Positions 1-4,696 of a stretch of 5,040 bases of DNA are shown here, piece by piece. Source of the DNA: Thermodesulfobacteriales bacterium (lineage in GTDB: Bacteria > Desulfobacterota_D > UBA1144 > Nemesobacterales > UBA2774); the NCBI GenBank assembly GCA_004525335.1, contig SPCL01000149.1, positions 1 through 5,040 of the forward strand, written 5' to 3'. The notes beneath the pieces were generated by a model. It was not told the origin of the DNA. It did no database searches and worked only from the letters and a program-made list of their open reading frames with translations. Numbering within the stretch: the first letter of the stretch is position 1; each line of letters starts with the position of its first letter. The position numbers and the translations under genes were made by a program.

Positions 1-273
1 AGTAGTTCCAAACGAGAGTGTCTGGGTGTTTGGATTAAAATCACAGAAAAACGTGTCAGCAGAACATCCGTTCTCCATACATCCTATCCAATGTAGTGTG
101 CTATTCGTGTAGGTGCGGAGATCAACTCCCTTAGCAGTTTGATTCCACATGTCTATATCCGTTACCAGAGCTCCGCATGTAGCAGGTAGAACCTGTGTGT
201 AGCCAGGTAAAACATATACATAAGAGGTTAATAGCGCGAATACCGCTATATATACTATTCCTGAAATTTTCAT
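1..273 (-). CDS. Putative secreted protein of unknown family, N-terminal part (runs off the left edge)
   Basis: An open frame of 91 codons runs from the ATG at 273 down to base 1 with no stop, so the C-terminus lies outside the window. I do not recognise the family. The start is well supported: TAAGGAGG lies 9 nt upstream. The first residues (MKISGIVYIAVFALL) carry one early Lys and then a hydrophobic stretch to about residue 23, which fits a Sec signal peptide or N-terminal anchor. No clear AxA cleavage site is visible, though cleavage near residues 26-31 is plausible. The remainder is polar and has Cys at 33, 65, 70 and 77 and several Thr, Asn and Trp residues, which suggests a disulfide-containing extracytoplasmic domain. 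No lipobox is apparent, as the first Cys at 33 follows PAT rather than a lipobox. It is divergent from the arsC gene across a long intergenic region. Function unknown. Confidence 0.72.
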   Translation of the reverse strand, partial: MKISGIVYIAVFALLTSYVYVLPGYTQVLPATCGALVTDIDMWNQTAKGVDLRTYTNSTLHWIGCMENGCSADTFFCDFNPNTQTLSFGTT

Positions 274-282
274 CTTTACATT

Positions 283-290
283 CCTCCTTA
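283..290 (-). promoter_or_regulatory. Strong Shine-Dalgarno site for the secreted-protein gene
   Basis: On the minus strand the sequence reads TAAGGAGG, almost the full complement of the 16S rRNA 3' end, with 9 nt to the ATG at 273. It decides the start of the leftmost gene. It contrasts with the arsC and comM genes, which have no comparable site. It partly overlaps the palindrome CCTTAAGG (286-293). Confidence 0.75.
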
Positions 291-716
291 AGGAAAATTT
301 AAACATCGTTTTAATATTTAGTTTTCAGCTATCCCCCTTCGTTCATCTCCTTAACATCTCACATCCCTTTATCATTCATTATTATGACCCTTCCCCCTTA
401 GCGCCCAGGGGCAGCCAAGGGAGAAGAGTCGAGAAGGGGATACTACTTTTTAAGTTCTATTTTTCTTCGTCATATATATCTTCTTCTCTAAAGTCATGTT
501 TATAAGTCGGAGTCATTTGTTAAGGATTTAAAAGGGCGAGTATCCTGACAATAGAACTATCGGGTACTCACGGTTAAGACCCCTTCTATAGGGTGTATAT
601 AGTGCAACTAATGTGCCAACAAACAGGACAATGGAAAATTATCGCCTAACAACCGGCAATTATTGGTTAATTGTTGATTACGGGACAAACCGGAAGGGGC
701 CTCAGGATTAAGAAAT

Positions 717-751
717 CTCCGATATATCGTAGCTCGCACGATATATCGGAG
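717..751. repeat. Perfect 14-bp inverted repeat with a 7-nt spacer (hairpin)
   Basis: CTCCGATATATCGT at 717-730 and ACGATATATCGGAG at 738-751 are exact reverse complements separated by AGCTCGC. No U-tract follows on either strand, so a standard intrinsic terminator is unlikely. It could be a dyad operator, a stable RNA hairpin or a remnant of a small mobile element. It lies about 250 bases upstream of arsC and over 440 bases from the leftward gene, so no target gene is obvious. Confidence 0.7.
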
Positions 752-800
752 TCTATAGAAGAGATTCTTTAGGTTTAATGTTATCCAAAACCCGATATTT

Positions 801-819
801 TGCTATAAAACGGGGGGGG
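801..819 (+). promoter_or_regulatory. Possible extended -10 promoter element followed by a run of eight G
   Basis: TGCTATAAA at 801-809 matches an extended -10 element (TGn plus TATAAA). A run of eight G follows at 812-819. The -35 position at 781-786 (TTATCC) is a poor match. If active, transcription would start at about 816-818, inside the G run, and would read the doubtful small ORF at 835 and possibly arsC. Assigned from sequence match only. Confidence 0.3.
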
Positions 820-834
820 TTAAGGTAAGTGCAA

Positions 835-912
835 ATGTTTATGAGCCTTTCTATGAGCCGTATAGGTTCACTACATATGAAACAAATGGGTGCATTGCCC
901 CGCCCAAAATAG
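835..912 (+). CDS. Doubtful 25-codon small ORF
   Basis: This is a short frame from ATG (835) to TAG (910-912) with TAAGG at 821-825, 9 nt ahead of the start, and an extended -10 box further upstream. The peptide starts MFMSLSMSRIGSL and has five Met in 25 residues, so several alternative starts exist. The motif ATGAGCC occurs twice, at 841 and 853. The peptide resembles no family known to me and could be a leader peptide, a gene remnant or chance. Only the correctly spaced ribosome-binding-like sequence argues for translation. Confidence 0.18.
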   Translation: MFMSLSMSRIGSLHMKQMGALPRPK

Positions 913-987
913 TCAAGCGTTTTACTAGCTTAATTCTACTAGCTTCTTAATGGGGAGCATGTACACTCGAGAGATTAAACCGTAAGG

Positions 988-993
988 TATAAT
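988..993 (+). promoter_or_regulatory. Consensus -10 box immediately upstream of arsC
   Basis: A perfect TATAAT ends 8 nt before the arsC ATG. Transcription from it would begin at about 999-1002, at or next to the start codon, giving a leaderless or nearly leaderless mRNA. No good -35 hexamer is seen about 17 bases upstream (965-970 reads ACTCGA). The only SD-like string, TAAGG at 983-987, overlaps or precedes this box and is 14 nt from the ATG. Confidence 0.45.
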
Positions 994-1001
994 TCTCAAT
1001 T

Positions 1002-1358
1002 ATGGGCAAAGAGAAAATAACTATATACGTAAAACCGACTTGTACTACTTATAGAAAAGTACTCAAGATACTAAGGGAAAGTGAGACGGAATTTAATAGC
1101 ATTAACTATTTTGAAGAACCGCTCAACAAAAAAACACTTACTCAATTAGTAAAAAGCTTAGATATCCCGCCAAGGGATCTACTCAGGAAAAACGAAAAGA
1201 TCTATAAAGAGCTGGGACTATCCAAAAAAGAATTAAGCGACCCTCAAATTATTGCTCTTATGGTAAAACACCCGGATTTGCTTCAAAGGCCAATTGTTGT
1301 TCAAGGTGGAAAAGTTATTTTAGCTAGACCTGCTGAAGAGATAGAGAATCTTCTTTAA
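1002..1358 (+). CDS. arsC: ArsC/Spx-family protein, probable glutaredoxin-type arsenate reductase
   Basis: A complete 118-residue cytoplasmic protein with the thioredoxin-like ArsC fold, close to family length. Established family chemistry: an N-terminal Cys attacks arsenate, and the adduct is resolved by glutathione/glutaredoxin, releasing arsenite. The sequence opens with a beta strand (KITIYVKP) and the catalytic loop with Cys14, the only Cys in the protein. Arg62 (LLRKN), Arg96 (QRPIVV) and Arg109 (LARPAEE) match the E. coli ArsC anion-binding triad Arg60/Arg94/Arg107, each offset by two like Cys14 versus Cys12. This supports reductase activity over an Spx-type regulator. Many relatives have CxxC at the active site; here the second position is Tyr17. 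The start follows a TATAAT box by 8 nt with no good SD, so translation may be leaderless. The 3' half contains a 70-bp segment repeated exactly at 3041-3110. The gene converges on the efflux transporter, leaving a 42-bp gap. The arsenate substrate is inferred; YffB-like proteins of unknown function share the fold. Confidence 0.85.
   Translation: MGKEKITIYVKPTCTTYRKVLKILRESETEFNSINYFEEPLNKKTLTQLVKSLDIPPRDLLRKNEKIYKELGLSKKELSDPQIIALMVKHPDLLQRPIVVQGGKVILARPAEEIENLL
1219..1288 (+). repeat. 70-bp exact direct repeat, copy 1 (inside arsC)
   Basis: These 70 bases, from codon 73 (last two bases) to codon 96, are identical to 3041-3110 in the same orientation and reading frame, 1822 bp away. Identity breaks at both ends: after base 1288 only 44 of the next 70 bases match. 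The repeat pair flanks the efflux transporter. Confidence 0.95.
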
Positions 1359-1400
1359 GATATGTTGTACTTGCCAAAACTTCATAGAGAGACGAATGAA

Positions 1401-2600
1401 TTAATTCTTAGACCTTAATTTGCCCCCTACGTACATTGCAACTATCACAAAACCCACGATAGCTAATAATGAGTCGAGCAAAAAGCCGCTCTTAATTCCG
1501 CTTAGAAAAGCATCGCTTGCTAGGGATATTATTTTATCGGCATTCTCATATCCGATTTGATTAAGCAAACTTATTGAGGACTCGGTGCCTGATAAAAGCC
1601 CTTCGGCCATATTAAGCTCCTCTCCCGATAGATGTAATCCCGCATCAGCCAAATCACTCTCCAAAACTCCCCTTGAGGATGAAACGAACAGTGTAGTTGT
1701 GAGACCGAGCCCCAGAGCACCCCCTGCGATCTGGAACATAAAAAGCAGGCCTCCGGCGAGGCTGGCGCGCGAGGGATCAAGGGAGCTTACCCCGGCTGTC
1801 ACATTTGAGGAAAGAAAAAGTCCCATACCGAGGCCGATAACCACCATACCTGGTATAAGAGATTGATAGGTAAAACCACTTGTAACTCGTGAGAATAAAA
1901 ATGCACCTACCACAACACATAGCGCTCCTAGAGAAATTATTGCCTTGGCTCCTAGTTTTTCATTTAATCGACTTTGAAGAAAAGAAAATGAGGCATAAAA
2001 AATCATCATGGGAAGAAGGCCAAGTCCAGCGGACATTACAGAAAAATTAAGGAGCTTTTGCATTAACTGGGGCAAATAGAGAAGTGAGACAAAAAATGTC
2101 GGCATTATTAAAGAAACCGCAACGCACGACGAAATAAACTTTTTATTTTGTATTATTTCCGACGGTATGAGAGCATTATCACCCGCCGCTCTTTCAATAA
2201 ATACAAAAAGAATTATAGATAAAGCGGATATCGCAAAAGAGAGCAATATTCTCCAGTCCGTCCATCCCCACGAGTTTGCCTGATCAAGCGCGAAAAGAAG
2301 AAGAACCAGTCCGAGAGATAGTGCGATGATACCTGGAATATCGATTCTCTTTCTGATAGAGGAAACATGGGACTCTTTTACCTGCCACCAAGCTATGCCC
2401 ATTGCTGAAACGGCAATCGGAATATTAATGTACTGAATCCATCGCCAGCTTAAATATTGAGTAAGAGTGCCGCCTACTACAGGACCTATCGCCTGGCCAA
2501 GCCCCGCGGCGCCAATAATCAGTCCTCCAGCCAGAGCCGCCTTATTCCTCGGCAATAAATCAAAAGTTATCCCTAATACTGAAGGCCACAGTAGAGCACC
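1401..2600 (-). CDS. DHA2-family (EmrB/QacA-type) drug efflux transporter, C-terminal piece after a frameshift
   Basis: This frame carries the last roughly 400 residues of a 14-helix major facilitator of the inner membrane, a proton-driven exporter of drugs or other small molecules. It continues the piece at 2573-2890 after a one-base frameshift at the CCCC run 2599-2602. Read from 2600 it begins GALLWPSVLGITFDLLPRN, completing helix 4 of the usual fold. The first start-type codon inside it is TTG at 2555, which is not a believable start. Helix 5 holds the antiporter motif C (GQAIGPVVGG), followed by the family hallmark SWRWIQYINIPI and then repeated hydrophobic segments to the C-terminus (MYVGGKLRSKN). 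With one base restored the whole protein is 496 residues from the ATG at 2890, typical of DHA2 pumps (about 470-520). It converges with arsC. The substrate cannot be inferred; arsenite export is not expected of this family. Confidence 0.85.
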   Translation of the reverse strand, partial: GALLWPSVLGITFDLLPRNKAALAGGLIIGAAGLGQAIGPVVGGTLTQYLSWRWIQYINIPIAVSAMGIAWWQVKESHVSSIRKRIDIPGIIALSLGLVLLLFALDQANSWGWTDWRILLSFAISALSIILFVFIERAAGDNALIPSEIIQNKKFISSCVAVSLIMPTFFVSLLYLPQLMQKLLNFSVMSAGLGLLPMMIFYASFSFLQSRLNEKLGAKAIISLGALCVVVGAFLFSRVTSGFTYQSLIPGMVVIGLGMGLFLSSNVTAGVSSLDPSRASLAGGLLFMFQIAGGALGLGLTTTLFVSSSRGVLESDLADAGLHLSGEELNMAEGLLSGTESSISLLNQIGYENADKIISLASDAFLSGIKSGFLLDSLLAIVGFVIVAMYVGGKLRSKN

Positions 2601-2890
2601 CCAATTCCCATTAACGCCCTTGCGCCTATGAGCATATAATCACTTGTTGCGATGCCACCTACAAAAGACATGACTGCAAAGATTACGGCGCCAATGAAAA
2701 AAATCCTGCGGCGGCCGTACATATCCGCAAGCGCACCCCCAGCTACAATTGTCATAGCAGTGAAAAGGGCATAGGCGTTTATTACCCACTGCATGGTACT
2801 GATATCGGAGTGAAAATCACGCTCTATTGAAGGCAGCGCTACATTCATGGCGGAAATATCATTCGCAATCAGAAGCATGGTTAAGCACAT
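2573..2890 (-). CDS. DHA2-family drug efflux transporter, N-terminal piece before the frameshift
   Basis: This piece of 105 codons holds helices 1-3 and the start of helix 4. Helix 1 keeps the conserved acidic residue (Asp11) ahead of the NVALPSIE signature of EmrB/QacA pumps. The loop between helices 2 and 3 carries motif A (GGALADMYGRRR, residues 51-62). Homology ends at RALMGIG (residue 97); the final eight residues (VLYCGLQY) and the TAG stop are out-of-frame sequence. Adding one G on the coding strand (one C to the CCCC run at 2599-2602) restores GIGGALLWPS, which joins the downstream frame. The start is unclear. The in-frame codons upstream, back to the TAA at 2948-2950, encode the front of helix 1 (SSGKILALLA) and contain no ATG, GTG or TTG, yet an SD-like AAAGAGGA lies at 2937-2944. 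ATG 2890 would give a shortened helix 1 and has no SD. The gene is either a pseudogene or intact but mis-sequenced. Confidence 0.83.
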   Translation of the reverse strand: MCLTMLLIANDISAMNVALPSIERDFHSDISTMQWVINAYALFTAMTIVAGGALADMYGRRRIFFIGAVIFAVMSFVGGIATSDYMLIGARALMGIGVLYCGLQY

Positions 2891-2936
2891 CGCTAAGAGA
2901 GCCAGTATTTTCCCGCTGCTTATTCGATCAGAATTA

Positions 2937-2944
2937 TCCTCTTT
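2937..2944 (-). promoter_or_regulatory. SD-like site upstream of the transporter with no start codon to match
   Basis: AAAGAGGA on the minus strand is well placed for a start near 2925-2932, but no ATG, GTG or TTG occurs there in the transporter frame. Only ATA or other non-standard codons are available. The ATG at 2890 is 46 nt away. It suggests that the true start codon was lost, mutated or mis-read. Confidence 0.35.
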
Positions 2945-3027
2945 TATTTAACCGCCTTGTATCTACCGGATTTAACTTAAACAACTTACTACACTCTTAA
3001 TATTGTGACAATAGAGATATAGGTGAT

Positions 3028-3180
3028 AAGAGCTTAGGATTATCCAAAAAAGAATTAAGCGACCCTCAAATTATTGCTCTTATGGTAAAACACCCGGATT
3101 TGCTTCAAAGACCAATTGTAATCAAAGGTGACAAGGTAGTACTGGCAAGGCCTGCCGAGGAAATAATAAAAATAATCTAA
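3028..3180 (+). pseudogene. Headless second copy of the arsC 3' half
   Basis: In one frame, 3034-3180 encodes LGLSKKELSDPQIIALMVKH and on to LARPAEEIIKII and a TAA stop, the C-terminal half of an ArsC-family protein. It keeps the equivalents of Arg96 and Arg109 but lacks the catalytic Cys and Arg62 half. Upstream the frame is open only to the TAA at 2998-3000 and has no usable start before the internal ATG at 3082; no SD is seen. The first 70 bases of certain homology (3041-3110) equal arsC 1219-1288 exactly. The last 70 (3111-3180) match at only 44 positions, mostly through codon-preserving or conservative changes (14 of 22 residues after the shared Arg are identical), so the tail comes from a diverged paralogue rather than a recent duplication. 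Probably a remnant of a second arsC truncated when the transporter region was placed here. Confidence 0.8.
3041..3110 (+). repeat. 70-bp exact direct repeat, copy 2 (inside the arsC remnant)
   Basis: Identical to 1219-1288 and in the same reading frame. Recombination between the copies would remove 1822 bp, including the entire transporter, and leave a full-length arsC fused in frame to the remnant's different C-terminal 22 codons. Confidence 0.95.
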
Positions 3181-3236
3181 TCTTCACCACCCGTTTTCTT
3201 TTTTATAGCAATAGCTACCTGGGAAATCAATTTGGC

Positions 3237-3266
3237 TTGACAAAGATTAATCCTTCGTGAAATAAT
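3237..3266 (+). promoter_or_regulatory. Probable sigma-70-type promoter of the oxidoreductase gene
   Basis: A perfect -35 hexamer TTGACA (3237-3242) and AATAAT (3261-3266, 5 of 6 to consensus) are separated by 18 bases. Transcription would start at about 3273, giving a roughly 40-nt leader that includes the G-tract before the ATG at 3313. This makes the gene an independent unit, not co-transcribed with the arsC remnant. An alternative -10 further downstream (TATTAT, 3274-3279) is badly spaced. Confidence 0.6.
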
Positions 3267-3297
3267 GGAATAGTATTATGGTTGAAAACTACATATA

Positions 3298-3306
3298 GGG
3301 GGGGGG
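3298..3306 (+). promoter_or_regulatory. Run of nine G serving as the ribosome binding site
   Basis: AGGGGGGGGG (3297-3306) ends 6 nt before the ATG at 3313 and is the only SD-like sequence for the oxidoreductase. G-runs of this length are prone to slippage, so its length could vary and shift the distance or strength of ribosome binding. The length reported here could also be a sequencing inaccuracy. Confidence 0.5.
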
Positions 3307-3312
3307 ATAAAT

Positions 3313-4338
3313 ATGAATACGAACACTAACGCAAAATTGCGTTTCGGTTTGTGGTACGACTTTCGCAACCCTATTCGGTGGAGACGTCCCTACACAGAAA
3401 TCTACGGTGAAACACTAGATCAAATTGTCTGGGCCGAGCAGCACGGCTTCGATGATGTCTGGCTCCAGGAACACCACTTCCATGAGGATGGTTTCTCATC
3501 GTCGGTGCTACCTATAGCGGCGGCTATCGCAGCGCGAACCAAGACAATTCGTATAGGCACGGCAGTAATGCTTTTACCCTTTCATAATCCTGTACGCGTG
3601 GCGGAGGACGGGGCAACTATTGATATAATCTCGGAAGGCCGATTTCAGCTTGGGGTAGGAAACGGTTACAAGGTCGAAGAGTTCGAGAGCTTCGGAATTT
3701 CCAGAAAAGAGCGTGGCGGGCGTAGCAATGAAGGACTGGAAATCATCCGGCGGCTTTGGGAAGGCGAAACACTCACATACAAAGGTAAGTATTATCAGGT
3801 CAATAACGCCAAACTCGCCCCTGAGCCTGTCCAGAAACCCCGTCCGCCTTTGTTAGTCGGAGGATTTAGTCCCGCCGGGGTTCGACGAGCCGCAAAATAC
3901 GGCGACGGGTTTATAGGAACCGGACCGATTAAAGAACTCTACGACCATTACATTGCTGAATTGAAGGCCCTTGGCAAGACGACAACAAACCCCACTATCG
4001 GCGGTGGGTATTTCTGGCTAATCGCTTCAAACAATCCTGAAAAGACATGGCACGAAGCCGTGGAACATGTTCTTTATCAGCTGAATGGCTATGCGGCATG
4101 GTTTGAAAAGGCAGGGATGCCGTTACTTCCTTATATACGAGACGAGGAGCACTTAAAAGAGCTAGGCCTGTTCAATGTGGTGGATGTCGATACATGCATC
4201 GAAATGATTCGTTCTTATGTAAAAGAAGTTCCGCTGACTCACTATTACTCCTTTACAGTTCCTCCGGGTCTCCCGGCAAGCTGGGTGCAGCCGCACCTGG
4301 AGCTGTTCGCCAGCAAAGTAATACCCGCATTTCGTTAG
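3313..4338 (+). CDS. LLM-class (luciferase-like) flavin-dependent oxidoreductase
   Basis: A complete 341-residue protein of the bacterial luciferase superfamily, a cytoplasmic TIM-barrel enzyme using reduced FMN or F420 to oxidise or reduce an organic substrate. Features in order: the first barrel strand (RFGLWYDF, 10-17); the luciferase-type signature LQEHHFHEDG (51-60), with His54/His55 in the active-site strand; RIGTAVMLLPFHNPVRVAED (80-99), the conserved strand and helix after it; GRFQLGVGNGY (109-119), the flavin phosphate-binding region; an insertion with WEGETLTYKGKYYQV (149-163); and QKPRPPLLVGG (174-184) near the C-terminal half of the barrel. Length and motif order are typical. The start is fixed by the G-rich SD and by the promoter. 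Base composition is visibly richer in GC than arsC (35 of 60 bases at 3841-3900 against 19 of 60 at 1021-1080), which may mean a different origin. The substrate cannot be told: alkanal monooxygenase, alkanesulfonate-type and F420-dependent relatives all share these motifs. Confidence 0.9.
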   Translation: MNTNTNAKLRFGLWYDFRNPIRWRRPYTEIYGETLDQIVWAEQHGFDDVWLQEHHFHEDGFSSSVLPIAAAIAARTKTIRIGTAVMLLPFHNPVRVAEDGATIDIISEGRFQLGVGNGYKVEEFESFGISRKERGGRSNEGLEIIRRLWEGETLTYKGKYYQVNNAKLAPEPVQKPRPPLLVGGFSPAGVRRAAKYGDGFIGTGPIKELYDHYIAELKALGKTTTNPTIGGGYFWLIASNNPEKTWHEAVEHVLYQLNGYAAWFEKAGMPLLPYIRDEEHLKELGLFNVVDVDTCIEMIRSYVKEVPLTHYYSFTVPPGLPASWVQPHLELFASKVIPAFR

Positions 4339-4421
4339 CGCATGCAGACTTTTAATAATTTGATATATTAAATCTTTCCTCTCCATATTTAATTACCTTA
4401 TATATAAGAGCAAACTCAGGT

Positions 4422-4427
4422 TATAAT
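4422..4427 (+). promoter_or_regulatory. Consensus -10 box just upstream of comM
   Basis: A perfect TATAAT lies 11 nt before the ATG at 4439, giving an expected transcript start at about 4433-4436 and a leader of only a few bases. No SD sequence is present in the gap (AGTCGACTACT), and the -35 position (TATATA, 4399-4404) is a poor match. The layout is like that of arsC. Confidence 0.45.
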
Positions 4428-4438
4428 AGTCGACTACT

Positions 4439-4696
4439 ATGATCGCTAAAGTTCTAAGCAGCGCAGTTTTGAGCGTGGACGCCTATCTTGTGGAAGTGGA
4501 GGTTGATATAGCACTTGGGTTCCCTCAGTTTGCAACTGTAGGATTGCCCGAAGGTGCTGTACGGGAAAGTAAAGAGCGCGTTAGGGCTGCGATCAAGAAC
4601 TGCGGTTACGAATTCCCCAGAGAAGAATCACCGTTAACCTGGCTCCGGCTGATATTAGAAAAGAAGGCTCAGCCTTTGATCTACCAATATCATTAG
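4439..4696 (+). CDS. comM: ComM/YifB Mg-chelatase-like protein, N-terminal piece before a frameshift
   Basis: Residues 1-60 are a textbook ComM start (IAKVLSSAVLSVDAYLVEVE, then FPQFATVGLPEGAVRESKER and VRAAIKNCGYEFP). This is the front of the ChlI/Lon-protease-like domain that precedes the AAA+ module. ComM is a hexameric helicase that drives branch migration during integration of foreign DNA in natural transformation. After GYEFP the frame turns into unrelated sequence (REESPLTWL...) and stops at TAG 4694-4696, while the proper continuation is found one frame over from 4618. One extra C in the CCCC run at 4615-4618 restores EFPQRRITVNLAPADIRKEG, which is the family sequence. The ATG has no SD but follows TATAAT by 11 nt. 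The symbol is given on family recognition; the transformation role is known from relatives, not shown here. Confidence 0.85.
   Translation: MIAKVLSSAVLSVDAYLVEVEVDIALGFPQFATVGLPEGAVRESKERVRAAIKNCGYEFPREESPLTWLRLILEKKAQPLIYQYH

Larger units (their letters stand above)
274..1001. other. Long intergenic region between divergent genes
   Basis: About 730 bases without a convincing gene separate the minus-strand secreted-protein gene from arsC. Contents seen: the ribosome binding site at 283-290; a C- then G-rich block at about 386-440, where TTCCCCCTT at 391-399 can pair imperfectly with AAGGGGA at 434-440 around an inner GCCC/GGGC at 403-412; a short repeat pair CAATTA/TAATTG at 657-673; a perfect 14-bp inverted repeat at 717-751; an extended -10 box and 8-G tract at 801-819; and a doubtful 25-codon ORF at 835-912. 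No tRNA T-arm consensus, transposase fragment or CRISPR-like repeat spacing was found. It may hold an unrecognised small RNA or a decayed gene, but nothing demonstrates either. Confidence 0.6.

Noticed and set aside
386..440. C-rich then G-rich block as an intrinsic terminator
   Set aside because: Pairing is imperfect with a large interior, no gene ends nearby on the right strand, and the following T stretch is interrupted.
1398..1407. Palindrome GAATTAATTC between the converging arsC and transporter ends as a shared terminator
   Set aside because: It has no loop or G-C content for a stable hairpin and overlaps the transporter stop codon.
1571..1866. Open frames on both strands within the transporter (1571-1780 minus, 1585-1866 plus)
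   Set aside because: Both overlap clear transporter coding sequence in other frames and show no family features.
546..3015. TGACAATAGA present at both 546-555 and 3006-3015
   Set aside because: A single 10-base match with little flanking similarity is weak evidence in AT-rich intergenic DNA.
1401..3180. Transporter plus arsC repeats as a composite mobile element
   Set aside because: No transposase, terminal inverted repeats or target-site duplication is visible; the repeats are coding arsC sequence.
4351..4372. TTTAATA/TATTAAA inverted repeat after the oxidoreductase stop as a terminator
   Set aside because: The stem is only seven A-T pairs and no U-run follows; too weak to call.
4162..4386. 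Minus-strand open frame over the end of the oxidoreductase gene
   Set aside because: Mostly antisense to conserved oxidoreductase sequence, with no recognisable protein.
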